Made by a program: the position numbers and the translations under genes. A stretch of DNA of 64,000 bases. Source: Micropterix aruncella (Eukaryota > Arthropoda > Insecta > Lepidoptera > Micropterigidae). Shown in pieces: positions 51,001 through 64,000 of this stretch; positions within the stretch are counted from its first letter, which is position 1, and the number at the start of each line of letters is the position of its first letter. The notes below the pieces were generated by a model. It had not been told where the DNA came from. It worked only from the letters and a program-made list of their open reading frames with translations, and did not search any database. The stretch lies in the NCBI GenBank assembly GCA_944548615.1, contig CALYMY010000060.1, forward strand, positions 62,001 to 126,000. Direction: 5' to 3'.

Positions 51001-52560
51001 TTTTTCTTCTCTTGATATTACCAAAATAGTATTAACATTTCAAAAAACACAATATTTTAGCTCTCTCTATTACAGTTCTTTTTTTTTTCATCGAAAATAC
51101 AAGTTTTAGTACCGGCGTCGGGCGGGGCCAAGCGGGGCCGGGCGATGCCGAGCCGGACCTGAAATGAAATGTCCTACCCTCAAATTTGAAAATTTAAATT
51201 TCATGCCAGATCCTACCGGTGGTTTCATAAGGTTGCAACAGAAATATAGAAAAAATATCTGACAAAACATATATAGAACTTCTCTGCCGATAGAGAAAAA
51301 ACGCCAAATGGCCGACGGGCAAAAACACTGTTTTACAGACCAGGGTACCCGGGTTCGATACCCAGCCAGGACTCAATTTTTTTTTCGTTTTTTCTTCTCT
51401 TGATATTACCAAAATAGTATTAACATTTCAAAAAACACAATATTTTAGCTCTCTCTATTACAGTTCTTTTTTTTTCATCGAAAATACAAGTTTTAGTACC
51501 GGCGTCGGGCGGGGCCAAGCGGGGCCGGGCGATGCCGAGCCGGACCTGAAATGAAATGACCTACCCTCAAATTTGAAAATTTCAATTTCATGCCAGATCC
51601 TACCGGTGGTTTCATAAGGTTGCAACAGAAATATAGAAAAATATCTGACAAAACATATATAGAACTTCTCTGCCGATAGAGAAAAAACGCCAAATGGCCG
51701 ACGGGCAAAAACACTGTTTTACAGACCAGGGTACCCGGTTCGATACCCAGCCAGGACTCAATTTTTTTTTCGTTTTTTCTTCTCTTGATATTACCATAAT
51801 AGTATTAACATTTCAAAAAACACAATATTTTAGCTCTCTCTATTACAGTTCTTTTTTTTTCATCGAAAATACAAGTTTTAGTACCGGCGTCGGGCGGGGC
51901 CAAGCGGGGCCGGGCGATGCCGAGCCGGACCTGAAATGAAATGTCCTACCCTCAAATTTGAAAATTTAAATTTCATGCCAGATCCTACCGGTGGTTTCAT
52001 AAGGTTGCAACAGAAATATAGAAAAATATCTGACAAAACATATATAGAACTTCTCTGCCGATAGAGAAAAAACGCCAAATGGCCGACGGGCAAAAACACT
52101 GTTTTACAGACCAGGGTACCCGGGTTCGATACCCAGCCAGGACTCAATTTTTTTTCGTTTTTTCTTCTCTTGATATTACCAAAATAGTATTAACATTTCA
52201 AAAAACACAATATTTTAGCTCTCTCTATTACAGTTCTTTTTTTTTCATCGAAAATACAAGTTTTAGTACCGGCGTCGGGCGGGGCCAAGCGGGGCCGGGC
52301 GATGCCGAGCCGGACCTGAAATGAAATGACCTACCCTCAAATTTGAAAATTTCAATTTCATGCCAGATCCTACCGGTGGTTTCATAAGGTTGCAACAGAA
52401 ATATAGAAAAATATCTGACAAAACATATATAGAACTTCTCTGCCGATAGAGAAAAAACGCCAAATGGCCGACGGGCAAAAACACTGTTTTACAGACCAGG
52501 GTACCCGGGTTCGATACCCAGCCAGGACTCAATTTTTTTTTTCGTTTTTCTTCTCTTGAT
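47323..52560. other. Indel-rich stretch 3 (possible consensus errors)
   Basis: Examples are loss of A near 47333, loss of G near 48614, extra A near 49650, extra C near 50020, extra A near 51254, loss of G near 51736 and T-tract changes near 51080 and 52540. The density is lower than in the other two stretches, and several units inside it (48787, 49173, 50333) look clean. Confidence 0.6.
47634..49172. repeat. Marker cassette 6 (complete P-Q-R-S)
   Basis: P 47634 (383 bp), Q 48017, R 48403 and S 48787 are in order. R lacks one G within the A-box region (near 48614) and is slightly short in a T tract. It lies inside one of the indel-rich stretches. Confidence 0.85.
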
Positions 52561-53420
52561 ATTACCAAAATAGTATTAACATTTCAAAAAACACAATATT
52601 TTAGCTCTCTCTATTACAGTTCTTTTTTTTTCATCGAAAATACAAGTTTTAGTACCGGCGTCGGGCGGGGCCAAGCGGGGCCGGGCGATGCCGAGCCGGA
52701 CCTGAAATGAAATGACCTACCCTCAAATTTGAAAATTTCAATTTCATGCCAGATCCTACCGGTGGTTTCATAAGGTTGCAACAGAAATATAGAAAAATAT
52801 CTGACAAAACATATATAGAACTTCTCTGCCGATAGAGAAAAAACGCCAAATGGCCGACGGGCAAAAACACTGTTTTACAGACCAGGGTACCCGGGTTCGA
52901 TACCCAGCCAGGACTCAATTTTTTTTTCGTTTTTTCTTCTCTTGATATTACCAAAATAGTATTAACATTTCAAAAAACACAATATTTTAGCTCTCTCTAT
53001 TACAGTTCTTTTTTTTTCATCGAAAATACAAGTTTTAGTACCGGCGTCGGGCGGGGCCAAGCGGGGCCGGGCGATGCCGAGCCGGACCTGAAATGAAATG
53101 TCCTACCCTCAAATTTGAAAATTTAAATTTCATGCCAGATCCTACCGGTGGTTTCATAAGGTTGCAACAGAAATATAGAAAAATATCTGACAAAACATAT
53201 ATAGAACTTCTCTGCCGATAGAGAAAAAACGCCAAATGGCCGACGGGCAAAAACACTGTTTTACAGACCAGGGTACCCGGGTTCGATACCCAGCCAGGAC
53301 TCAATTTTTTTTTCGTTTTTTCTTCTCTTGATATTACCAAAATAGTATTAACATTTCAAAAAACACAATATTTTAGCTCTCTCTATTACAGTTCTTTTTT
53401 TTTCATCGAAAATACAAGTT

Positions 53421-54575
53421 TTAGTACCGGCGTCGGGCGGGGCCAAGCGGGGCCGGGCGATGCCGAGCCGGACCTGAAATGAAATGACCTACCCTCAAAT
53501 TTGAAAATTTCAATTTCATGCCAGATCCTACCGGTGGTTTCATAAGGTTGCAACAGAAATATAGAAAAATATCTGACAAAACATATATAGAACTTCTCTG
53601 CCGATAGAGAAAAAACGCCAAATGGCCGACGGGCAATAACACTGTTTTACAGACCAGGGTACCCGGGTTCGATACCCAGCCAGGACTCAATTTTTTTTTC
53701 GTTTTTTCTTCTCTTGATATTACCAAAATAGTATTAACATTTCAAAAAACACAATATTTTAGCTCTCTATTACAGTTCTTTTTTTTCATCGAAAATACAA
53801 GTTTTAGTACCGGCGTCGGGCGGGGCCAAGCGGGGCCGGGCGATGCTGAGCCGGACCTGAAATGAAATGTCCTACCCTCAAATTTGAAAATTTAAATTTC
53901 ATGCCAGATCCTACTGGTGGTTTCATAAGGTTGCAACAGAAATATAGAAAAATATCTGACAAAACATATATAGAACTTCTCTGCCGATAGAGAAAAAACG
54001 CCAAATGGCCGACGGGCAAAATCACTGTTTTACAGACCAGGGTACCCGGGTTCGATACCCAGCCAGGACTCAATTTTTTTTTCGTTTTTTCTTCTCTTGA
54101 TATTACCAAAATAGTATTAACATTTCAAAAAACACAATATTTTAGATCTCTCTATTACAGTTCTTTTTTTTTCATCGAAAATACAAGTTTTAGTACCGGC
54201 GTCGGGCGGGGCCAAGCGGGGCCGGGCGATGCCAAGCCGGACCTGAAATGAAATGACCTACCCTCAAATTTGAAAATTTCAATTTCATGCCAGATCCTAC
54301 CGGTGGTTTCATAAGGTTGCAACAGAAATATAGAAAAATATCTGACAAAACATATATAGAACTTCTCTGCCGATAGAGAAAAAACGCCAAATGGCCGACG
54401 GGCAAAAACACTGTTTTACAGACCAGGGTACCCGGGTTCGATACCCAGCCAGGACTCAATTTTTTTTTCGTTTTTTCTTCTCTTGATATTACCAAAATAG
54501 TATTAACATTTCAAAAAACACAATATTTTAGCTCTCTCTATTACAGTTCTTTTTTTTTCATCGAAAATACAAGTT
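53421..54575. repeat. Marker cassette 7 (S missing)
   Basis: P 53421 (383 bp), Q 53804 and R 54190 are followed by an ordinary class b unit (54576) and then a GTATTACAG unit (54962). S is absent, another whole-unit loss. Confidence 0.8.
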
Positions 54576-57500
54576 TTAGTACCGGCGTCGGGCGGGGCCA
54601 AGCGGGGCCGGGCGATGCCGAGCCGGACCTGAAATGAAATGACCTACCCTCAAATTTGAAAATTTCAATTTCATGCCAGATCCTACCGGTGGTTTCATAA
54701 GGTTGCAACAGAAATATAGAAAAATATCTGACAAAACATATATAGAACTTCTCTGCCGATAGAGAAAAAACGCCAAATGGCCGACGGGCAAAAACACTGT
54801 TTTACAGACCAGGGTACCCGGGTTCGATACCCAGCCAGGACTCAATTTTTTTTTCGTTTTTTCTTCTCTTGATATTACCAAAATAGTATTAACATTTCAA
54901 AAAACACAATATTTTAGCTCTCTCTATTACAGTTCTTTTTTTTTCATCGAAAATACAAGTTTTAGTACCGGCGTCGGGCGGGGCCAAGCGGGGCCGGGCG
55001 ATGCCGAGCCGGACCTGAAATGAAATGACCTACCCTCAAATTTGAAAATTTCAATTTCATGCCAGATCCTACCGGTGGTTTCATAAGGTTGCAACAGAAA
55101 TATAGAAAAATATCTGACAAAACATATATAGAACTTCTCTGCCGATAGAGAAAAAACGCCAAATGGCCGACGGGCAAAAACACTGTATTACAGACCAGGG
55201 TACCCGGGTTCGATACCCAGCCAGGACTCAATTTTTTTTTCGTTTTTTCTTCTCTTGATATTACCAAAATAGTATTAACATTTCAAAAAACACAATATTT
55301 TAGCTCTCTCTATTACAGTTCTTTTTTTTTCATCGAAAATACAAGTTTTAGTACCGGCGTCGGGCGGGGCCAAGCGGGGCCGGGCGATGCCGAGCCGGAC
55401 CTGAAATGAAATGTCCTACCCTCAAATTTGAAAATTTAAATTTCATGCCAGATCCTACCGGTGGTTTCATAAGGTTGCAACAGAAATATAGAAAAATATC
55501 TGACAAAACATATATAGAACTTCTCTGCCGATAGAGAAAAAACGCCAAATGGCCGACGGGCAAAAACACTGTTTTACAGACCAGGGTACCCGGGTTCGAT
55601 ACCCAGCCAGGACTCAATTTTTTTTCGTTTTTTCTTCTCTTGATATTACCAAAATAGTATTAACATTTCAAAAAACACAATATTTTAGCTCTCTCTATTA
55701 CAGTTCTTTTTTTTTCATCGAAAATACAAGTTTTAGTACCGGCGTCGGGCGGGGCCAAGCGGGGCCGGGCGATGCCGAGCCGGACCTGAAATGAAATGTC
55801 CTACCCTCAAATTTGAAAATTTAAATTTCATGCCAGATCCTACCGGTGGTTTCATAAGGTTGCAACAGAAATATAGAAAAATATCTGACAAAACATATAT
55901 AGAACTTCTCTGCCGATAGAGAAAAAACGCCAAATGGCCGACGGGCAAAAACACTGTTTTACAGACCAGGGTACCCGGGTTCGATACCCAGCCAGGACTC
56001 AATTTTTTTTTCGTTTTTTCTTCTCTTGATATTACCAAAATAGTATTAACATTTCAAAAAACACAATATTTTAGCTCTCTCTATTACAGTTCTTTTTTTT
56101 TCATCGAAAATACAAGTTTTAGTACCGGCGTCGGGCGGGGCCAAGCGGGGCCGGGCGATGCCGAGCCGGACCTGAAATGAAATGACCTACCCTCAAATTT
56201 GAAAATTTCAATTTCATGCCAGATCCTACCGGTGGTTTCATAAGGTTGCAACAGAAATATAGAAAAATATCTGACAAAACATATATAGAACTTCTCTGCC
56301 GATAGAGAAAAAACGCCAAATGGCCGACGGGCAAAAACACTGTATTACAGACCAGGGTACCCGGGTTCGATACCCAGCCAGGACTCAATTTTTTTTTCGT
56401 TTTTTCTTCTCTTGATATTACCAAAATAGTATTAACATTTCAAAAAACACAATATTTTAGCTCTCTCTATTACAGTTCTTTTTTTTTCATCGAAAATACA
56501 AGTTTTAGTACCGGCGTCGGGCGGGGCCAAGCGGGGCCGGGCGATGCCGAGCCGGACCTGAAATGAAATGTCCTACCCTCAAATTTGAAAATTTAAATTT
56601 CATGCCAGATCCTACCGGTGGTTTCATAAGGTTGCAACAGAAATATAGAAAAATATCTGACAAAACATATATAGAACTTCTCTGCCGATAGAGAAAAAAC
56701 GCCAAATGGCCGACGGGCAAAAACACTGTTTTACAGACCAGGGTACCCGGGTTCGATACCCAGCCAGGACTCAATTTTTTTTTCGTTTTTTCTTCTCTTG
56801 ATATTACCATAATAGTATTAACATTTCAAAAAACACAATATTTTAGCTCTCTCTATTACAGTTCTTTTTTTTTCATCGAAAATACAAGTTTTAGTACCGG
56901 CGTCGGGCGGGGCCAAGCGGGGCCGGGCGATGCCGAGCCGGACCTGAAATGAAATGTCCTACCCTCAAATTTGAAAATTTAAATTTCATGCCAGATCCTA
57001 CCGGTGGTTTCATAAGGTTGCAACAGAAATATAGAAAAATATCTGACAAAACATATATAGAACTTCTCTGCCGATAGAGAAAAAACGCCAAATGGCCGAC
57101 GGGCAAAAACACTGTTTTACAGACCAGGGTACCCGGGTTCGATACCCAGCCAGGACTCAATTTTTTTTCGTTTTTTCTTCTCTTGATATTACCAAAATAG
57201 TATTAACATTTCAAAAAACACAATATTTTAGCTCTCTCTATTACAGTTCTTTTTTTTTCATCGAAAATACAAGTTTTAGTACCGGCGTCGGGCGGGGCCA
57301 AGCGGGGCCGGGCGATGCCGAGCCGGACCTGAAATGAAATGTCCTACCCTCAAATTTGAAAATTTAAATTTCATGCCAGATCCTACCGGTGGTTTCATAA
57401 GGTTGCAACAGAAATATAGAAAAATATCTGACAAAACATATATAGAACTTCTCTGCCGATAGAGAAAAAACGCCAAATGGCCGACGGGCAAAAACACTGT

Positions 57501-60500
57501 TTTACAGACCAGGGTACCCGGGTTCGATACCCAGCCAGGACTCAATTTTTTTTTCGTTTTTTCTTCTCTTGATATTACCAAAATAGTATTAACATTTCAA
57601 AAAACACAATATTTTAGCTCTCTCTATTACAGTTCTTTTTTTTTCATCGAAAATACAAGTTTTAGTACCGGCGTCGGGCGGGGCCAAGCGGGGCCGGGCG
57701 ATGCCGAGCCGGACCTGAAATGAAATGACCTACCCTCAAATTTGAAATTTCAATTTCATGCCAGATCCTACCGGTGGTTTCATAAGGTTGCAACAGAAAT
57801 ATAGAAAAATATCTGACAAAACATATATAGAACTTCTCTGCCGATAGAGAAAAAACGCCAAATGGCCGACGGGCAAAAACACTGTATTACAGACCAGGGT
57901 ACCCGGGTTCGATACCCAGCCAGGACTCAATTTTTTTTTCGTTTTTTCTTCTCTTGATATTACCAAAATAGTATTAACATTTCAAAAAACACAATATTTT
58001 AGCTCTCTCTATTACAGTTCTTTTTTTTTCATCGAAAATACAAGTTTTAGTACCGGCGTCGGGCGGGGCCAAGCGGGGCCGGGCGATGCCGAGCCGGACC
58101 TGAAATGAAATGTCCTACCCTCAAATTTGAAAATTTAAATTTCATGCCAGATCCTACCGGTGGTTTCATAAGGTTGCAACAGAAATATAGAAAAATATCT
58201 GACAAAACATATATAGAACTTCTCTGCCGATAGAGAAAAAACGCCAAATGGCCGACGGGCAAAAACACTGTTTTACAGACCAGGGTACCCGGGTTCGATA
58301 CCCAGCCAGGACTCAATTTTTTTTTCGTTTTTTCTTCTCTTGATATTACCAAAATAGTATTAACATTTCAAAAAACACAATATTTTAGCTCTCTCTATTA
58401 CAGTTCTTTTTTTTTCATCGAAAATACAAGTTTTAGTACCGGCGTCGGGCGGGGCCAAGCGGGGCCGGGCGATGCCGAGCCGGACCTGAAATGAAATGAC
58501 CTACCCTCAAATTTGAAAATTTCAATTTCATGCCAGATCCTACCGGTGGTTTCATAAGGTTGCAACAGAAATATAGAAAAATATCTGACAAAACATATAT
58601 AGAACTTCTCTGCCGATAGAGAAAAAACGCCAAATGGCCGACGGGCAAAAACACTGTTTTACAGACCAGGGTACCCGGGTTCGATACCCAGCCAGGACTC
58701 AATTTTTTTTTCGTTTTTTCTTCTCTTGATATTACCATAATAGTATTAACATTTCAAAAAACACAATATTTTAGCTCTCTCTATTACAGTTCTTTTTTTT
58801 CATCGAAAATACAAGTTTTAGTACCGGCGTCGGGCGGGGCCAAGCGGGGCCGGGCGATGCCGAGCCGGACCTGAAATGAAATGTCCTACCCTCAAATTTG
58901 AAAATTTAAATTTCATGCCAGATCCTACCGGTGGTTTCATAAGGTTGCAACAGAAATATAGAAAAATATCTGACAAAACATATATAGAACTTCTCTGCCG
59001 ATAGAGAAAAAACGCCAAATGGCCGACGGGCAAAAACACTGTTTTACAGACCAGGGTACCCGGGTTCGATACCCAGCCAGGACTCAATTTTTTTTCGTTT
59101 TTTCTTCTCTTGATATTACCAAAATAGTATTAACATTTCAAAAAACACAATATTTTAGCTCTCTCTATTACAGTTCTTTTTTTTTCATCGAAAATACAAG
59201 TTTTAGTACCGGCGTCGGGCGGGGCCAAGCGGGGCCGGGCGATGCCGAGCCGGACCTGAAATGAAATGACCTACCCTCAAATTTGAAAATTTCAATTTCA
59301 TGCCAGATCCTACCGGTGGTTTCATAAGGTTGCAACAGAAATATAGAAAAATATCTGACAAAACATATATAGAACTTCTCTGCCGATAGAGAAAAAACGC
59401 CAAATGGCCGACGGGCAAAAACACTGTTTTACAGACCAGGGTACCCGGGTTCGATACCCAGCCAGGACTCAATTTTTTTTTCGTTTTTTCTTCTCTTGAT
59501 ATTACCATAATAGTATTAACATTTCAAAAAACACAATATTTTAGCTCTCTCTATTACAGTTCTTTTTTTTTCATCGAAAATACAAGTTTTAGTACCGGCG
59601 TCGGGCGGGGCCAAGCGGGGCCGGGCGATGCCGAGCCGGACCTGAAATGAAATGTCCTACCCTCAAATTTGAAAATTTAAATTTCATGCCAGATCCTACC
59701 GGTGGTTTCATAAGGTTGCAACAGAAATATAGAAAAATATCTGACAAAACATATATAGAACTTCTCTGCCGATAGAGAAAAAACGCCAAATGGCCGACGG
59801 GCAAAAACACTGTTTTACAGACCAGGGTACCCGGGTTCGATACCCAGCCAGGACTCAATTTTTTTTTCGTTTTTTCTTCTCTTGATATTACCAAAATAGT
59901 ATTAACATTTCAAAAAACACAATATTTTAGCTCTCTCTATTACAGTTCTTTTTTTTTCATCGAAAATACAAGTTTTAGTACCGGCGTCGGGCGGGGCCAA
60001 GCGGGGCCGGGCGATGCCGAGCCGGACCTGAAATGAAATGTCCTACCCTCAAATTTGAAAATTTAAATTTCATGCCAGATCCTACCGGTGGTTTCATAAG
60101 GTTGCAACAGAAATATAGAAAAATATCTGACAAAACATATATAGAACTTCTCTGCCGATAGAGAAAAAACGCCAAATGGCCGACGGGCAAAAACACTGTT
60201 TTACAGACCAGGGTACCCGGGTTCGATACCCAGCCAGGACTCAATTTTTTTTTTCGTTTTTTCTTCTCTTGATATTACCAAAATAGTATTAACATTTCAA
60301 AAAACACAATATTTTAGCTCTCTCTATTACAGTTCTTTTTTTTTCATCGAAAATACAAGTTTTAGTACCGGCGTCGGGCGGGGCCAAGCGGGGCCGGGCG
60401 ATGCCGAGCCGGACCTGAAATGAAATGTCCTACCCTCAAATTTGAAAATTTAAATTTCATGCCAGATCCTACCGGTGGTTTCATAAGGTTGCAACAGAAA

Positions 60501-60747
60501 TATAGAAAAATATCTGACAAAACATATATAGAACTTCTCTGCCGATAGAGAAAAAACGCCAAATGGCCGACGGGCAAAAACACTGTTTTACAGACCAGGG
60601 TACCCGGGTTCGATACCCAGCCAGGACTCAATTTTTTTTTCGTTTTTTCTTCTCTTGATATTACCAAAATAGTATTAACATTTCAAAAAACACAATATTT
60701 TAGCTCTCTCTATTACAGTTCTTTTTTTTTCATCGAAAATACAAGTT

Positions 60748-62283
60748 TTAGTACCGGCGTCGGGCGGGGCCAAGCGGGGCCGGGCGATGCCGAGCCGGAC
60801 CTGAAATGAAATGACCTACAATTTGAAAATTTCAATTTCATGCCAGATCCTACCGGTGGTTTCATAAGGTTGCAACAGAAATATAGAAAAATATCTGACA
60901 AAACATATATAGAACTTCTCTGCCGATAGAGAAAAAACGCCAAATGGCCGACGGGCAATAACACTGTTTTACAGACCAGGGTACCCGGGTTCGATACCCA
61001 GCCAGGACTCAATTTTTTTTTCGTTTTTTCTTCTCTTGATATTACCAAAATAGTATTAACATTTCAAAAAACACAATATTTTAGCTCTCTATTACAGTTC
61101 TTTTTTTTCATCGAAAATACAAGTTTTAGTACCGGCGTCGGGCGGGGCCAAGCGGGGCCGGGCGATGCTGAGCCGGACCTGAAATGAAATGTCCTACCCT
61201 CAAATTTGAAAATTTAAATTTCATGCCAGATCCTACCGGTGGTTTCATAAGGTTGCAACAGAAATATAGAAAAATATCTGACAAAACATATATAGAACTT
61301 CTCTGCCGATAGAGAAAAAACGCCAAATGGCCGACGGGCAAAATCACTGTTTTACAGACCAGGGTACCCGGGTTCGATACCCAGCCAGGACTCAATTTTT
61401 TTTTCGTTTTTTCTTCTCTTGATATTACCAAAATAGTATTAACATTTCAAAAAACACAATATTTTAGATCTCTCTATTACAGTTCTTTTTTTTTCATCGA
61501 AAATACAAGTTTTAGTACCGGCGTCGGGCGGGGCCAAGCGGGGCCGGGCGATGCCAAGCCGGACCTGAAATGAAATGACCTACCCTCAAATTTGAAAATT
61601 TCAATTTCATGCCAGATCCTACCGGTGGTTTCATAAGGTTGCAACAGAAATATAGAAAAATATCTGACAAAACATATATAGAACTTCTCTGCCGATAGAG
61701 AAAAAACGCCAAATGGCCGACGGGCAAAAACACTGTTTTACAGACCAGGGTACCCGGGTTCGATACCCAGCCAGGACTCAATTTTTTTTTCGTTTTTTCT
61801 TCTCTTGATATTACCAAAATAGTATTAACATTTCAAAAAACACAATATTTTAGCTCTCTCTATTACAGTTCTTTTTTTTTCATCGAAAATACAAGTTTTA
61901 GTACCGGCGTCGGGCGGGGCCAAGCGGGGCCGGGCGATGCCGAGCCGGACCTGAAATGAAATGACCTACCCTCAAATTTGAAAATTTCAATTTCATGCCA
62001 GATCCTACCGGTGGTTTCATAAGGTTGCAACAGAAATATAGAAAAATATCTGACAAAACATATATATAACTTCTCTGCCGATAGAGAAAAAACGCCAAAT
62101 GGCCGACGGGCAAAAACACTGTTTTACAGACCAGGGTACCCGGGTTCGATACCCAGCCAGGACTCAATTTTTTTTTCGTTTTTTCTTCTCTTGATATTAT
62201 CAAAATAGTATTAACATTTCAAAAAACACAATATTTTAGCTCTCTCTATTACAGTTCTTTTTTTTTCATCGAAAATACAAGTT
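60748..62283. repeat. Marker cassette 8 (complete P-Q-R-S)
   Basis: P 60748, Q 61126, R 61512 and S 61898 are in order. P additionally lacks 5 bp (CCTCA) near 60820, and Q lacks the TACTGGT variant seen in other Q copies. The units that follow match those after cassette 5, including an extra T in the T tract preceding unit 62671 and the variant without the internal C in unit 63057. Confidence 0.85.
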
Positions 62284-64000
62284 TTAGTACCGGCGTCGGG
62301 CGGGGCCAAGCGGGGCCGGGCGATGCCGAGCCGGACCTGAAATGAAATGTCCTACCCTCAAATTTGAAAATTTAAATTTCATGCCAGATCCTACCGGTGG
62401 TTTCATAAGGTTGCAACAGAAATATAGAAAAATATCTGACAAAACATATATAGAACTTCTCTGCCGATAGAGAAAAAACGCCAAATGGCCGACGGGCAAA
62501 AACACTGTTTTACAGACCAGGGTACCCGGGTTCGATACCCAGCCAGGACTCAATTTTTTTTTCGTTTTTTCTTCTCTTGATATTACCAAAATAGTATTAA
62601 CATTTCAAAAAACACAATATTTTAGCTCTCTCTATTACAGTTCTTTTTTTTTTCATCGAAAATACAAGTTTTAGTACCGGCGTCGGGCGGGGCCAAGCGG
62701 GGCCGGGCGATGCCGAGCCGGACCTGAAATGAAATGTCCTACCCTCAAATTTGAAAATTTAAATTTCATGCCAGATCCTACCAGTGGTTTCATAAGGTTG
62801 CAACAGAAATATAGAAAAATATCTGACAAAACATATATAGAACTTCTCTGCCGATAGAGAAAAAACGCCAAATGGCCGACGGGCAAAAACACTGTTTTAC
62901 AGACCAGGGTACCCGGGTTCGATACCCAGCCAGGACTCAATTTTTTTTTCGTTTTTTCTTCTCTTGATATTACCAAAATAGTATTAACATTTCAAAAAAC
63001 ACAATATTTTAGCTCTCTCTATTACAGTTCTTTTTTTTTCATCGAAAATACAAGTTTTAGTACCGGCGTCGGGCGGGGCCAAGCGGGGCCGGGCGATGCC
63101 GAGCCGGACCTGAAATGAAATGACCTACCCTCAAATTTGAAAATTTCAATTTCATGCCAGATCCTACCGGTGGTTTCATAAGGTTGCAACAGAAATATAG
63201 AAAAATATCTGACAAAACATATATAGAACTTCTCTGCCGATAGAGAAAAAACGCCAAATGGCCGACGGGCAAAAACACTGTTTTACAGACCAGGGTACCC
63301 GGGTTCGATACCCAGCCAGGACTCAATTTTTTTTTCGTTTTTTTTTCTCTTGATATTACCAAAATAGTATTAACATTTCAAAAAACACAATATTTTAGCT
63401 CTCTCTATTACAGTTCTTTTTTTTTCATCGAAAATACAAGTTTTAGTACCGGCGTCGGGCGGGGCCAAGCGGGGCCGGGCGATGCTGAGCCGGACCAGAA
63501 ATGAAATGTCCTACCCTCAAATTTGAAAATTTAAATTTCATGCCAGATCCTACCGGTGGTTTCATAAGGTTGCAACAGAAATATAGAAAAATATCTGACA
63601 AAACATATATAGAACTTCTCTGCCGATAGAGAAAAAACGCCAAATGGCCGACGGGCAAAAACACTGTTTTACAGACCAGGGTACCCGGGTTCGATACCCA
63701 GCCAGGACTCAATTTTTTTTTCGTTTTTTCTTCTCTTGATATTACCAAAATAGTATTAACATTTCAAAAAACACAATATTTTAGCTCTCTCTATTACAGT
63801 TCTTTTTTTTTCATCGAAAATACAAGTTTTAGTACCGGCGTCGGGCGGGGCCAAGCGGGGCCGGGCGATGCCGAGCCGGACCTGAAATGAAATGTCCTAC
63901 CCTCAAATTTGAAAATTTAAATTTCATGCCAGATCCTACCGGTGGTTTCATAAGGTTGCAACAGAAATATAGAAAAATATCTGACAAAACATATATAGAA

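Larger units (their letters stand above)
36748..64000. repeat. 386-bp tandem satellite array, right block
   Basis: The same satellite resumes in the same orientation and phase after the 306-bp insertion. The unit start moves from 36125 to 36821, a step of 696 bp, which equals one 386-bp unit plus the 306-bp element plus a 4-bp duplication. The array then continues to the window edge, where unit 63829 is cut. Short 383-bp units recur at 47634 and 53421. Unit 60748 is 378 bp because it also lacks 5 bp near 60820. Marker variants are shared with the left block, so both blocks belong to one array that was interrupted secondarily. No gene is visible in this stretch. Confidence 0.98.

Noticed and set aside
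1..64000. CRISPR array
   Set aside because: The whole 386-bp unit is repeated with no unique spacers, and the sequence is clearly eukaryotic in character.
1..64000. 5S rDNA or other RNA-gene cluster
   Set aside because: A unit of this length with Pol III motifs suggested a 5S repeat, but the promoter is the tRNA type (A and B boxes) and no 5S-like 120-nt sequence was recognised.

Overview
The whole window is one tandem satellite array with no recognisable protein-coding gene. A unit of about 386 bp repeats head to tail from base 1 to base 64000. There are 164 complete units (starts from 216 to 63443, counted at the recurrent TTAGTACCGG motif), plus a partial unit at each end. The array therefore runs off both sides of the window and its true size is unknown. 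The only non-satellite sequence is a 306-bp insertion at 36442-36747. It is flanked by TTAA duplications and looks like a non-autonomous piggyBac-type (MITE-like) element.

Each unit has the same parts, in + strand order: a ~50-bp GC-rich, CpG-rich box with a four-run G-quadruplex motif; an AT-rich stem-loop; a TATATA motif; a tRNA-like segment with a Pol III A box (TGGCCGACGGG) and a perfect B box (GGTTCGATACC); a T8-T10 tract 14 bp downstream that would terminate Pol III; then a T- and A-rich linker. The satellite thus looks like an amplified tRNA-derived (SINE-head-like) sequence with a complete type 2 Pol III promoter in nearly every copy. Acceptor-stem pairing is lost, so it is not a tRNA gene. 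The ~101-codon minus-strand ORF in most units looks like a by-product of low divergence, not a gene.

Units are very similar but carry diagnostic substitutions that reveal higher-order structure. From left to right: a 9-unit block repeated at 216 and 3689; a 6-unit duplication at 4462/6778; a four-unit marker cassette seen eight times in complete, deleted or hybrid forms (13344, 18746, 23377, 29558, 34197, 47634, 53421, 60748); a 3-unit duplication at 43383/44542; and long-range paralogous blocks about 26 kb (34197 vs 60748) and 33-36 kb (4076-13726 vs 39523-48016) apart. These fit unequal exchange, segmental duplication and gene conversion. Three stretches (about 19.9-23.4, 28.3-32.5 and 47.3-52.6 kb) are enriched in single-base indels and may be poorly polished consensus.

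The organism is a eukaryote. A TTAA-flanked piggyBac-like element with a tRNA-derived satellite suggests an animal, but nothing here identifies the species. All structural statements come from reading by eye; no folding, alignment or database search was run.
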